A DNA stretch of 61,276 nt from positions 1-61,276 of the forward strand of contig JAJZLH010000019.1 of assembly GCA_021803575.1 (NCBI GenBank), given 5' to 3'. The DNA is from Bacillota bacterium. GTDB lineage: Bacteria; Bacillota; Sulfobacillia; JAJZYS01; JAJZLH01. This document shows positions 16,104 to 24,803 of this stretch, piece by piece; position 1 is the first letter of the stretch, and each line of letters opens with the position of its first letter. The notes below the pieces were generated by a model that had not been told where the DNA came from, searched no databases, and worked only from the letters and a program-made list of their open reading frames with translations. A program made the position numbers and the translations under genes.

Positions 16104-18160
16104 TCCGCGAGGAGGAGGCGCTCGGCAAAGCCTACGACGCCCGCCTGATGCGCCGCCTGCTCGGTTATGCCCGCCCCCAGTTCTGGTGGATCCTCCTGGC
16201 CCTGGGGCTGACCGTGATCGTCACGGCCTCCACCATCGCCCAGCCCTACCTGGTCAAGATCGCCATCGACAACGACATCAACACGGTGTCCTTGCCGATG
16301 GTCACCTACCCGATCGGCCAGGCGCCGGCCGGGGTGCCGGCCGTGCCCTTCGACGGCCGCCTGTTCGTGCGGGTGAAGGCGCTGCCGACGCCGCCGGCCT
16401 CCACGACACCGGTCTACACCATCCTGGCCCAGGGCGGCCAGACCGCCATGATCCAAGGACCGATGCCACACCAGGCATTCACGATCAAGAACGGCGGCCA
16501 CGCCGTCCAGATCGGCACCAGGTTGCTGCCGGCCGTTCCGGTCCCGGTTGCGGTCATGTCCCGCTTCCGCCAGCAGGACGTCAGGGGCCTGGAGCTGATC
16601 GGCATCCTGTTCCTGGGCGCGCTGCTGCTGGCCTTTCTGGCCAACTACCTGCAGGCCTACATTCTGCAGTGGGTGGCGCAGAGCGCCATCTTCTCCATCC
16701 GCAAGGACGTGATCACCAAGATCGAGGGCATGCCCGCCGCCTTCTTCGACAAGAATCCGACCGGCCGTCTGGTCACCCGCGCCACCAACGACGTGGAGGC
16801 CCTGGAGGAGATGTACTCCAGCGTGATGGTGAACATGATCCGGGACGGCCTGCTCCTGGTCGGGGTGGTGGTGATCATGTTCCAGATGAACACCTATCTG
16901 GCGTTCGTCTCGATCGCCGTCCTACCGGTCGTGTTCATCGCCGCCAACATCTACCGCAACAAGGCCCGCATGGCCTACCGCAATGTGCGCCTGGCGCTGG
17001 CCCGCATCAACGCCTTTTTGGCCGAGAACATCTCAGGCATGCGCGTGGTGCAGACCTTCCAGCGCCAGAGCGCCCAGGAGGAGAAGTTCCGCTCCGCCAA
17101 CGGCGCCTACCGGGATGCCGGCATCCGAGAGATCCGGCTGTTCGCCATCTTCCGCCCCTTCATGGACTTCCTCTACACCGGCATGGTGGCGGTTCTGGTC
17201 TGGTTCGGCGGCGGCTCGATCCTGGACAGCGCCCTCACCTTCGGCGTGGTCTACGCCTTCATCCAGTACATCCAGCTCCTCTTCCAGCCGATCAACGACG
17301 TCACCCAGAACTACTCCATCCTGCAGTCGGCGATGGCGGCGTCGGAGCGGCTGTTCGTGCTGTTGGACCACCCTGCGGAGCTAACCGACCCGCCGGCTCC
17401 CAGGGCGCTGCCAGCGGCGGAGGGCCGGGTGGCCTTCGACCACGTCTCCTTCGCCTACACCGCCGACAACTGGGTGCTGCGTGACGTGTCGTTTGAGATC
17501 GAGCCAGGCCAGACCGTGGCCTTCGTCGGCGCCACCGGCGCCGGCAAGACCTCGATCATGAGCCTGCTTGCCCGGTTCTACGATGCCCAGCAGGGGCGCA
17601 TCCTGGTCGACGGGGTGGACATCCGCGATGTGAAGCAGGCGGAGCTGCGCCGGCGCATCGCCGTGGTGCACCAGGAGGTTTTCATCTTCGCCGGCACCAT
17701 TCGTCAGAACATCGCCCTCAACCAGCCCCTGTCCGACCAGGAGATCGTCCGGGCGGCTCAGCTGGTCGGCGCCGACCGCTTCATCACCCGCCTGCCGCAC
17801 GGCTACGACGAGCCGGTGCAGGAGCGGGGATCCACCTTCTCCACCGGCCAGCGCCAGCTTCTGTCGCTGGCTCGGGCCGTGGCGGCCGATCCGGCCATCC
17901 TGGTCCTGGACGAGGCCACCTCCAACATCGACACCGAGAGCGAGCAGCAGATCCAGATGGCCCTGGAGAATCTGGCCGGCACCCGCACCATGATCGTGGT
18001 CGCCCACCGCCTGTCCACCATCCAGGGCGCCGACCGCATCTTCGTGATGGCCCAGGGCCAGATCCGGGAGTCTGGATCCCACCAGGAGCTCCTGGCCCAG
18101 GGCGGTCTCTACTACGACCTCTACCGCCTGCAGTACAAGGAGGACTTCAAGCTGACCTGA
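16100..18160 (+). CDS. ABC exporter subunit 2 with extracellular insertion
   Basis: 686 residues, about 100 longer than subunit 1. The extra part (about 60-155) lies between the first two membrane helices, has no hydrophobic stretch and is rich in Pro, Val and Ala, so it should form an extracellular domain; BmrD of Bacillus has one at the same place. The ATPase domain has Walker A GATGAGKTS, Walker B ILVLDEATSNID with the catalytic Glu, but the signature is FSTGQRQ instead of LSGGQ. That signature pairs with the Asp-type Walker B of subunit 1 in the degenerate site, while the intact site is formed the other way round. Confidence 0.93.
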   Translation: MIREEEALGKAYDARLMRRLLGYARPQFWWILLALGLTVIVTASTIAQPYLVKIAIDNDINTVSLPMVTYPIGQAPAGVPAVPFDGRLFVRVKALPTPPASTTPVYTILAQGGQTAMIQGPMPHQAFTIKNGGHAVQIGTRLLPAVPVPVAVMSRFRQQDVRGLELIGILFLGALLLAFLANYLQAYILQWVAQSAIFSIRKDVITKIEGMPAAFFDKNPTGRLVTRATNDVEALEEMYSSVMVNMIRDGLLLVGVVVIMFQMNTYLAFVSIAVLPVVFIAANIYRNKARMAYRNVRLALARINAFLAENISGMRVVQTFQRQSAQEEKFRSANGAYRDAGIREIRLFAIFRPFMDFLYTGMVAVLVWFGGGSILDSALTFGVVYAFIQYIQLLFQPINDVTQNYSILQSAMAASERLFVLLDHPAELTDPPAPRALPAAEGRVAFDHVSFAYTADNWVLRDVSFEIEPGQTVAFVGATGAGKTSIMSLLARFYDAQQGRILVDGVDIRDVKQAELRRRIAVVHQEVFIFAGTIRQNIALNQPLSDQEIVRAAQLVGADRFITRLPHGYDEPVQERGSTFSTGQRQLLSLARAVAADPAILVLDEATSNIDTESEQQIQMALENLAGTRTMIVVAHRLSTIQGADRIFVMAQGQIRESGSHQELLAQGGLYYDLYRLQYKEDFKLT

Positions 18161-18225
18161 CCCGGGGCACCCAACAGCGGGTGCACCTGCCCCCGGGGAC
18201 CCGGTCCGACCAGGAGGTGACAGCA

Positions 18226-18891
18226 GTGCCCCGCCTTGGCTCTCACCGCCGGCGGCTGCCGGAGATCCTCCGTCTCCTGGCCCTGGCCTACCCGGACGCC
18301 CACTGCGAGCTGGACTTCCAGACACCCTTCGAGCTCCTGGTGGCGACCGTGCTCTCCGCCCAGTGCACCGACCGCCGAGTGAACATGGTCACATCCCGGC
18401 TCTTCCCCCGCCTCACCGGCCCGAAGTCCCTGGTCGAGATGGGTGTGGACCGGCTGGCTGAGGAGATCCGTGACGTCGGCCTCTTTCGGGCCAAGGCCCG
18501 CGCCCTTGTCTCTCTGAGCGAGGACCTGATCCGGCTTCACGGCGGCCAGGTGCCGGCCGATCGGCAGGCCCTGGAGGCGCTGGCCGGCGTCGGCAAAAAG
18601 ACGGCATCGGTGGTGCTGGCCAATGCCTTCGCCATCCCAGCCCTGGCCGTGGACACCCACGTGTTCCGGGTGAGCCACCGCCTGGGCCTGGCCAGCGCCA
18701 AGAGCCCCGAGAAGACGGCGGCGGAGCTGATGGAGATCGTGCCGCCTGACGACTGGATCTCCTTCCACCACCAGCTGATCGCCCACGGCCGGCAGGTCTG
18801 CCACGCCCGGTCACCGGCCTGCGCCACCTGCACCCTGCTCCCGCTCTGTCCGGACGGGAGGCGCCGCACTGCTAGTCCGGCAGTGCGCTGA
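18226..18891 (+). CDS. nth: endonuclease III (DNA glycosylase/AP lyase)
   Basis: 221 residues. Helix-hairpin-helix LAGVGKKTASVV with the catalytic Lys, and the catalytic Asp in LAVDTHVFRV, are both present. The C-terminal iron-sulfur loop is complete: C-x6-C-x2-C-x5-C in VCHARSPACATCTLLPLC. The enzyme removes oxidised pyrimidines and cuts at abasic sites in base excision repair. I chose GTG 18226 because AGGAGGT stands seven bases before it; an upstream GTG at 18181 adds unconserved residues. It follows the ABC exporter on the same strand and converges on the ETF gene with a 20-base overlap. Confidence 0.95.
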   Translation: MPRLGSHRRRLPEILRLLALAYPDAHCELDFQTPFELLVATVLSAQCTDRRVNMVTSRLFPRLTGPKSLVEMGVDRLAEEIRDVGLFRAKARALVSLSEDLIRLHGGQVPADRQALEALAGVGKKTASVVLANAFAIPALAVDTHVFRVSHRLGLASAKSPEKTAAELMEIVPPDDWISFHHQLIAHGRQVCHARSPACATCTLLPLCPDGRRRTASPAVR

Positions 18892-20656
18892 GCACCCCCG
18901 TGAGCACCTTTAGCCCCGCCTCCCAGTCCGCCACCATACCCAGGTCGGCGGCCTGGAAGATCGGCGCCTCGCCGTCGGTGTTGACCGCCACCACCACATC
19001 GGCCCTACGGATGCCGACCAGGTGCTCGAAGGCGCCAGAGATGCCGAGCGCCACGTAGACGCGGGGCGCCACCGTCCGCCCGGTCAAGCCGACCTGGAAG
19101 GCCTTGGGCAGCCGGCCGGCGTCGGTGACAGCCCGTGACGCCCCCAGACCGAAGCCGTGGCGGCGGGCCAGTTCGGCCACCTCGGCCACTCGCACCTCTG
19201 GCACGCCCATACCGACGGAGAGCACCACGGGACGGGGTGCGAGCAACTGCGCGTCCAGCGCATAGGGCGTGACGGCGCCCACCGTCATGCCGTCCGCCGC
19301 TGCCGGCAGCGGCCGCTGCACCACCTGGACGGTGCCCTGGCGCGGCACTGTGAGCGGCAGGCACACGCCGGGGCGGATGGTGGCGAGGTCGGGTCTGGTG
19401 CGGGAGACGATCGGCGCCACCATCAGTCCGCCGAACGACGGCTTGTCCATGACCAGCCCGCCCTCGTCGGCCACGGCAAAGGCGACGGCGTCGCCGGTCA
19501 GGCCGAGTTCCAGCCTGGCCGCCAGCCGGCCAGCCCACTCCCGGCCGTGGGTGGTGGAGGGGAAGAGGACGGCCGCTGGGCGACGCTCCGCGATGAGCTC
19601 GGCCAGAGCGGTGGCCGCCCGCCCGGAGTGAAAGGGCGGGTCGTCCTGGTCCTCGAGCACGTAGATGACGCTGGCACCTGCCTCGCCCAACAGCTGGCGA
19701 TGGGCGGCGCTGAGGCTGCCCCAGACCACGGCCGCTGCCGTACCGCCCGCCGGCTCTGTCAGACGGTGGGCGTCGCCCAGGAGCTCACGGGCCAGCTGCT
19801 GGCCGGAGTCGTCCAATCGGGGCAGAGCCACCCACAGCTGGCCGGGCAGACCCCGTCGCACGACCCTTTCCGGCCGGGGGGGCACCTTGGCCAAGTGGGA
19901 CCGAAGCGCGTCCTCAACGGCGCTCGGATCGCCTGGATCCACCATCTGGCGGCGGCGGTCCACGCTCTCCTGGCGGAGCGGCAGGACGCGGGTCGGCGAG
20001 CCCGCCTGCCCATAGCGGGCGAGATCGCCGCCCAGCTGGCTCACCGTGAGCTGGCCAACCGGCAGTTCCTCCGCTGCCGCCACCTTCTTGCGGGAGATGT
20101 ACACCTCTTCGGCCAGCTCCTCGGCGGCGGTGACCACGGCGGGCAGTGTAGAGACGATGGACTCCTGGCCGCCCTCCAAGGCGCGCCGAAGGTCCAGGCG
20201 GCCGTCCGGCCGCAGGGTGAGGCTGGTGACGGCTGTGATGAGAGGCCAGCCCAGCAGCTCGGCGATCATCGGGCCCACCTGGCCGGTCTCGGCGTCCAGG
20301 CTGTGCCTGCCCAGCATGACCAGGTCCGGGCCCTGAAGGCGGATGGCGTCGGCCAGGGCGTGGGCGGTGGCCAGGGTGTCGGATCCGGCCAGGGCGCGGT
20401 CGGAGATGAGCCAGGCCTGATCGGCGCCGCCGAGCAGGGCCGCCTTCAGCACGTCCTTGGCGGACGGCGGTCCCATGCTGAGCGCCACCACCTCGCCGCC
20501 GGCCTCGGCCCTGAGGGCCAGGGCGGCGCCCAGGGCCACCATGTCCAGCGAGTTCGGCTCTAGCGCCACGCCCTCCCGCACCATCCGCCGTTCCCCGCTG
20601 TCAAAGCGCATCTCCCCGGGCGACGGGATCTGCTTGATCAGGACCGCGATCTTCAT
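18872..20656 (-). CDS. fused electron transfer flavoprotein, beta subunit followed by alpha subunit
   Basis: 594 residues. Residues 1-250 match EtfB (MKIAVLIKQIP, SMGPPSAKDVLKAALLGGADQAW, then LGRHSLDAETGQVGP). Residues from about 265 match EtfA: PSTTHGREWAGRLAARL and the FAD-binding domain with SRAVTDAGRLP, VGLTGRTVAPRVYVALGISGA and VAVNTDGEAPIFQAAD. EtfAB carries electrons from flavin dehydrogenases to quinone reductases. The usual two genes are one frame here. I start at ATG 20656 (GGGAGG eight bases upstream). No EtfQO, FixCX or acyl-CoA dehydrogenase gene is nearby; instead it follows a small membrane protein and an Nramp transporter. Confidence 0.9.
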   Translation of the reverse strand: MKIAVLIKQIPSPGEMRFDSGERRMVREGVALEPNSLDMVALGAALALRAEAGGEVVALSMGPPSAKDVLKAALLGGADQAWLISDRALAGSDTLATAHALADAIRLQGPDLVMLGRHSLDAETGQVGPMIAELLGWPLITAVTSLTLRPDGRLDLRRALEGGQESIVSTLPAVVTAAEELAEEVYISRKKVAAAEELPVGQLTVSQLGGDLARYGQAGSPTRVLPLRQESVDRRRQMVDPGDPSAVEDALRSHLAKVPPRPERVVRRGLPGQLWVALPRLDDSGQQLARELLGDAHRLTEPAGGTAAAVVWGSLSAAHRQLLGEAGASVIYVLEDQDDPPFHSGRAATALAELIAERRPAAVLFPSTTHGREWAGRLAARLELGLTGDAVAFAVADEGGLVMDKPSFGGLMVAPIVSRTRPDLATIRPGVCLPLTVPRQGTVQVVQRPLPAAADGMTVGAVTPYALDAQLLAPRPVVLSVGMGVPEVRVAEVAELARRHGFGLGASRAVTDAGRLPKAFQVGLTGRTVAPRVYVALGISGAFEHLVGIRRADVVVAVNTDGEAPIFQAADLGMVADWEAGLKVLTGVLSALPD

Positions 20657-20710
20657 CGGCGCCGCCTCCCGCATCCAGTCTGCCTAGCCATGTTTCTCTG
20701 CCGGCCGCCC

Positions 20711-20944
20711 TCAGCCCTTGATCGCCCGCAGGGCGGCTACCACCGCCACCGCCAGGACGGCCAGCCAGTAGAGGCGCAGCACCCAGAACAGGACGGTCTG
20801 CCAGCCGACCACAGCGCGCCGCCCGAAGTGGTGGCGCTTGGCGCTGACCAGCTGGTCAGGCTCGAGCAGGGACAGCACATCGGCCGGGCTCAGCCGGTCA
20901 GCTGCCCCGGGATCAGGCTCTTTGGCACTGGGTGACTCTGCCAC
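20711..20944 (-). CDS. small membrane protein of unknown function
   Basis: 77 residues: a hydrophilic, acidic N-terminal half containing LSPADVLSLLEPDQLVSAKRHH, then a hydrophobic end (WQTVLFWVLRLYWLAVLAVAVVAA) that would span the membrane once. GAGGAGG lies seven bases before the GTG start, which supports translation. It is 13 bases downstream of the Nramp gene and 54 bases upstream of the fused ETF gene. I do not recognise a family. It may be an accessory subunit of the transporter or anchor the ETF to the membrane. Confidence 0.6.
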   Translation of the reverse strand: MAESPSAKEPDPGAADRLSPADVLSLLEPDQLVSAKRHHFGRRAVVGWQTVLFWVLRLYWLAVLAVAVVAALRAIKG

Positions 20945-20957
20945 CAGGCGGCCTCCT

Positions 20958-22298
20958 CTAGATCAGGCGCGGGTCCAGCACCGAGACGGCGAACAGGACC
21001 CCGGCCAGGGTGATCAGGGCTCCGACCACACACGCCGCCCAGTTCTGCCAGGGGCGATTGACCCACTCGCCCATCACCTGGCGGTCATTGGCCAGGAGCA
21101 ACAGGAACAGGAAGATGGGCGGGGTGGACAGCACGGCCACCACGTTGACCAAGAGCACCACCAGCTCCAGCGGGATGTGCGGGATCAGCACCACCGCACC
21201 GGCCACCAGGGCGACGCCGATCAGGGTCAGGTAGAAGCCGGCCGCCTCCCGGGGGGGCCGGTTCAGGCTGCGCGAGGCGCCGGTCACCTCGGCCAGGGCG
21301 TAGGCAGAGGCGGTGGAGATGGCAACCGCCGCCACCAGGCCGGCCTCCACGATGCCGAGGGCGAACAGGGAGGCGCCGATGCGGCCGACAAAGGGCACCA
21401 GGGCGCGTGCGAAGTCCGCCGTCTGGTAGTTATGTGGACTCATGCCGTGGCGGAACAGGGTGCTGGTGGCGATCACCGCCGCCATGCCGAAGGCGGCGGC
21501 CAGGAGCGCTCCCAGCACGGTGTCCCAGCGGCCTCGGTGCACATCCGCCGGTGTCAGGCCCTTGTCTGCGACGGCCGCCTGCTGGAAGAAGATCATCCAG
21601 GGCGTGACCGTCGCTCCGATGTCGGCGACCAGAATCAGCACGGTGTTGGTGCTCCACGCTGGCAGCGGTGTGAAGGTGAGGAGGGCACTTCCGACCTGGG
21701 CCCAGGGCGGGTGGGAGAGGATCGCCACCGGCACGAAGACGGCATTGAGGATGGCGAGCGCCATGATCAGCCGCTCCCAGGTCCAGTAGCGGCCGGTGGT
21801 GACCGCCACCGCCAGCACGGCGATGGTGCCGGACACCGCCGCCAGCGGCGGCACGCCGAAGTAGCCGAGGCCCGCCCGGATGCCGATGAACTCGGTGACC
21901 AGGGTGAGCAGGTTGCCGAAGAGCAGATCCACCAAGAGGAGGCCGCCCCACATGCCACCGAAGCGGTCTGCCATCAGCTCGGAGAAGCCGCGGTGCGAGA
22001 CGGCGCCGAGGCGCATCGCCATCTCCTGTACCACCACCGCCATGGCGAAGGTGAGCAGGATGAACGGCAGGAAAAAGCCGATGCCAAACTGGCTGCCGGT
22101 CGCCGCATAGGACAGCATGCTGGGTGCGTCGTTCTCGCCCAGCATGACCAGAATGCCCGGCCCGATGGTCAGCCAGAGCAACCACACCCAGCGGCGCGGG
22201 CCCCGTGTCTGATAGGCGCGGCGCAGGCTGAGACGGTCCCGGGCCCGATCCCGGTCCTCGTGGGTGACGCCTTGTGGCTCCGCCGGGTGCCGCATCAA
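20958..22298 (-). CDS. Nramp-family divalent metal transporter, atypical metal site
   Basis: 446 residues with about eleven membrane helices. Helix 1 reads IGPGILVMLGENDAPSM: the Nramp GPG start is there, but the canonical DPGN motif is DAPS. Helix 6 has GATVTPWMIFFQQAAV, where canonical MntH proteins have a metal-binding Met in an MPH motif. EMAMRLGAVSHRG is the family loop after helix 3. The altered sites suggest an Nramp-related transporter with different metal preference (for example Mg2+), not a standard MntH; this is inference. The start overlaps the DtxR-family gene by four bases, so metal-dependent repression is likely. Confidence 0.85.
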   Translation of the reverse strand: MMRHPAEPQGVTHEDRDRARDRLSLRRAYQTRGPRRWVWLLWLTIGPGILVMLGENDAPSMLSYAATGSQFGIGFFLPFILLTFAMAVVVQEMAMRLGAVSHRGFSELMADRFGGMWGGLLLVDLLFGNLLTLVTEFIGIRAGLGYFGVPPLAAVSGTIAVLAVAVTTGRYWTWERLIMALAILNAVFVPVAILSHPPWAQVGSALLTFTPLPAWSTNTVLILVADIGATVTPWMIFFQQAAVADKGLTPADVHRGRWDTVLGALLAAAFGMAAVIATSTLFRHGMSPHNYQTADFARALVPFVGRIGASLFALGIVEAGLVAAVAISTASAYALAEVTGASRSLNRPPREAAGFYLTLIGVALVAGAVVLIPHIPLELVVLLVNVVAVLSTPPIFLFLLLLANDRQVMGEWVNRPWQNWAACVVGALITLAGVLFAVSVLDPRLI

Positions 22299-22963
22299 CT
22301 GGCCCGATCCTGGGGCTCCACCGCCACCGCAGCCAAGAGCCGGCGGTCGAGGCGGGCCGCCCGGCGGCCGCCCACCTCGACCCGGCGTTCGGCAGCGCCT
22401 GGCTCACCGGAAACCACCCGCAGGCTGGCCCCCGGCACCAGGCCGCGGCGCTCCAGGTCGGCCAGGAGGGTGGCATCTTCCTCGCTCACCCAGGCCACCT
22501 GGCCTCGGGCGCCAACGTCCATTTCCGTCAGGGGTATCGTCTCGCGAGCTGCCACCTCGCCAGACCTGGATGGGATCGGGTAGCCATGCGGGCAGGCCGC
22601 GGCGTCGGCCAGGACGCGGGCGAAGGACTCGGTGACCTCCTCGGGCAGGGCGTGCTCCATCTGGTCCGCCACCCGGTCCACGCGCTCCCAGCCGATGCCG
22701 AGCATGTCAGTCAGGAAGCGTTCGGTCAGACGATGCCGGCGCACCACCTGCATCGCCGCCAGCCGGCCCCGGGCCGTGAGGCTGACGCCGAGATATTCAC
22801 GGTAGCGGACCAGCCCCGCCAGCGCCATCTTGTGAAACATGGCGCTGGCGGAGGCCGCCGACACACCCAGCCGCCTGGCCACGGCGCTGGTGGTGGCACG
22901 CTGGGCTGGCGTCTCCACCCGGTAGATGGCGGCCAGGTAGTCCTCCATGGTGCGCGAGATCAT
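22295..22963 (-). CDS. DtxR/MntR-family metal-dependent repressor
   Basis: 222 residues. The N-terminal winged helix (MEDYLAAIYRVE, TTSAVARRLGVSAASASAMFHKMALAGLV) and the metal-binding dimerisation helices (RRHRLTERFLTDMLGI, QMEHALPEEV, CPHGYPIPS) follow the DtxR/IdeR pattern. The C-terminal part after about residue 145 is the SH3-like FeoA domain found in IdeR-type proteins. The protein should bind DNA when loaded with Mn2+ or Fe2+. It overlaps the Nramp gene by four bases. A palindrome at 22990-23009, just upstream, is the probable site of autoregulation. Confidence 0.92.
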   Translation of the reverse strand: MISRTMEDYLAAIYRVETPAQRATTSAVARRLGVSAASASAMFHKMALAGLVRYREYLGVSLTARGRLAAMQVVRRHRLTERFLTDMLGIGWERVDRVADQMEHALPEEVTESFARVLADAAACPHGYPIPSRSGEVAARETIPLTEMDVGARGQVAWVSEEDATLLADLERRGLVPGASLRVVSGEPGAAERRVEVGGRRAARLDRRLLAAVAVEPQDRAS

Positions 22964-22989
22964 GTCCGCGGCCCCCCCGATCGGGACAA

Positions 22990-23009
22990 GGTTTAGTCGT
23001 CTCTAAACC
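22990..23009. promoter_or_regulatory. operator palindrome for the DtxR-family regulator
   Basis: Perfect inverted repeat GGTTTAG-N6-CTAAACC, 27 bases before the regulator start and between divergent genes. The TTTAG/CTAAA half-sites in an otherwise GC-rich region resemble MntR and DtxR-type boxes. It would also sit upstream of the -10 box of the plus-strand gene at 23075, so it might control both directions. Confidence 0.7.
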
Positions 23010-23041
23010 ATGTTCCTGCCGATCACCGCCTCGGACCGCCC

Positions 23042-23047
23042 TATACT
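23042..23047 (+). promoter_or_regulatory. likely -10 box for the NAD(P)-binding protein gene
   Basis: TATACT 28 bases before the ATG at 23075. There is no clear -35 hexamer at the usual distance, so an activator or an alternative sigma contact may be needed. It matches the -10 boxes seen elsewhere in this window. Confidence 0.45.
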
Positions 23048-23074
23048 GGGGTGAATCGGACGGGGGGGTCGCAC

Positions 23075-23962
23075 ATGGAGGTCTTCGTCACCGGCGGCAC
23101 CGGCTACGTGGGTCAGCCCGTGGTCACAGCCCTACTGGCCGCTGGTCATCGGGTGCGGCTTCTGACTCGCCGGATGCCTGCCCCCTGGCCGGCCACAAGC
23201 TGGCTCTCGCCCATTCCCGGCACGCTCACTGACCAAGAGGCGCTGCGCGAAGGAACAAGCGGCGCCCATGCCGTGGTTCACCTGGTCGGCATCATCCGCC
23301 AGGATCTCTCCTCCGGCACCACCTTCGCCGCTGTCCACAGCGAGGGGACGCGCCGCCTCCTGGAGGTTGCGGCCGGGGCCGGCGTCCGCCGCTGGCTGCA
23401 GATGAGCGCCCTGGGCGTGGATCCGCGCTCGCCTTCCGCCTACTTCCGCACCAAGGCCGAGGCGGAGGCGGCGGTGCGGGCCAGCGGCCTGGACTGGACC
23501 ATCTTCCGCCCCTCGCTGGTGTTTGGGCCAGGCGGCCCGGGGGCGCAGTTTCTGAGCGAGATCCGCGACCGGCTCCTCACACTGCCCCTGCACCCGATGA
23601 TCGACGGCGGCCACCAGCGCCTGCAGCCGGTGGCGGTCGGCACCGTGGCCGAGGCCTTCGCCCGCGCTCTGGACGCCCCTTCCACCATCGGCGCCACCTA
23701 CGACCTGGCCGGACCCGAGGTGCTCACCTTCCGGCAGATGGTGAATGCTGTGGCCCAAGCCCTGGGCCGGCCCTTCCGGCCGGTGTGGGTGCCGTCCTGG
23801 CTGGTCCAGGCCATGCTGCCGGTTCTGGATCGCAGCGGCCGCTTCCCCTTGACCCGCGACCAGCTGCTGATGCTGCGGGCAGGCAACACCTCTGACACCT
23901 GGCAGGAGGCGTATCAGGCACTTGCCCTTAATCCGGTGGGCTTCAGCGCCGAGGGTCTGTGA
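23075..23962 (+). CDS. NAD(P)-binding atypical SDR, NDUFA9/complex I 39-kDa-like
   Basis: 295 residues from ATG 23075, preceded by a run of seven G. The N-terminus VFVTGGTGYVGQPVV is a Rossmann GxxGxxG dinucleotide loop. HLVGIIRQD and LQMSALGVDPRSPSAYFRTKAEAE match the atypical short-chain dehydrogenases related to the NDUFA9 subunit of complex I, in which the Tyr-x3-Lys pair is present as YFRTK. Such bacterial proteins are linked to quinone or membrane lipid metabolism, but the substrate is unproven. It is divergent from the DtxR-Nramp operon. Confidence 0.85.
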   Translation: MEVFVTGGTGYVGQPVVTALLAAGHRVRLLTRRMPAPWPATSWLSPIPGTLTDQEALREGTSGAHAVVHLVGIIRQDLSSGTTFAAVHSEGTRRLLEVAAGAGVRRWLQMSALGVDPRSPSAYFRTKAEAEAAVRASGLDWTIFRPSLVFGPGGPGAQFLSEIRDRLLTLPLHPMIDGGHQRLQPVAVGTVAEAFARALDAPSTIGATYDLAGPEVLTFRQMVNAVAQALGRPFRPVWVPSWLVQAMLPVLDRSGRFPLTRDQLLMLRAGNTSDTWQEAYQALALNPVGFSAEGL

Positions 23963-23984
23963 GATCCCGCCAGGCGGGGCAGCG

Positions 23985-24779
23985 CTAGTCTCCCGCTTGC
24001 CGCCGCCGGCCGCCAGTCTCCGCAAGCGGCACCGCCCTGGCGGTGACCAGTTGCAGCACCTTGGTGATGGCGGCCAGCTGCAGTCGGGTGCGCACCGCCA
24101 GGGGCTGCAACACCGGCGTCTCGATCGTCATGGCGTGGCCGCTGAGCTGGAACATCAAGAAGGCCAGCGGCCACAGCCGGCGCTTCTCCAGCCGCTGGCG
24201 GAGCGGCTCGGCGGCTCTGCCCCGCGGCACCAGGCCGCGGCGCACGGTCGGCTCGTCGGCCCGCTCGCAGACCGGCCCCACCCTGGCCATGGCGTCTCGC
24301 ACCTGGCGGCGGAACCAGGGCGGGCGGTCCGTCGTCTCATAGATGTAGAAGCCCTTAAAGTCGGAGTCCTCGTGCAGGTCCAGCCCGAAGTCGTAGCGGA
24401 GCTCCCCCAGCGCCGCCCACATCAGGCTAGCCAAGGGATCCTCGGGATTGCGGAACTGGCGGTTGGGGTCGACGCCCTGGCCGTTGTGGCGCTCTTCGCG
24501 GATGTAGCCGTACGGGTTGAGGCACGGCCAGACGTCGAACTCCACCCGCTCCTGCCAGCTCTCGGCCAGGCTCTCCAGGAAGGTGACGCAACCTTCGACG
24601 CCGCCCGGCTCCTCGCCGTGGATGCCCGCTGCCAACAGGACGCGCACGCCCCTCCCAAAGCGCAGCCGGAAGATCTCCTCACCGTCCACCTGGCCGACAG
24701 TCTCGAGGGTCGTGCCCAGGCGGGCGCTGGCATCTACCAGCCTCTGCTGAATGATCGGCCACGGGGTGCGTTCGTCCAT
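23985..24779 (-). CDS. M14-family zinc carboxypeptidase-like protein
   Basis: 264 residues from ATG 24779, after GGAGGAGGT. The zinc ligands of M14 peptidases are seen as HGEE in AAGIHGEEPGG (H and E) and H in FGLDLHEDSD. NPYGYIREERHN with GVDPNRQF contains the Arg and Asn-Arg substrate-binding residues. The catalytic Glu is in AMTIETPVLQ. The family includes carboxypeptidases and the aspartoacylase/succinylglutamate desuccinylase group; at this length it is a single-domain cytosolic form. It converges with the SDR gene and is followed upstream by tRNA-Arg. Confidence 0.85.
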   Translation of the reverse strand: MDERTPWPIIQQRLVDASARLGTTLETVGQVDGEEIFRLRFGRGVRVLLAAGIHGEEPGGVEGCVTFLESLAESWQERVEFDVWPCLNPYGYIREERHNGQGVDPNRQFRNPEDPLASLMWAALGELRYDFGLDLHEDSDFKGFYIYETTDRPPWFRRQVRDAMARVGPVCERADEPTVRRGLVPRGRAAEPLRQRLEKRRLWPLAFLMFQLSGHAMTIETPVLQPLAVRTRLQLAAITKVLQLVTARAVPLAETGGRRRQAGD

Positions 24780-24803
24780 GGGGGACCTCCTCCCGGCGGT
24801 GAG

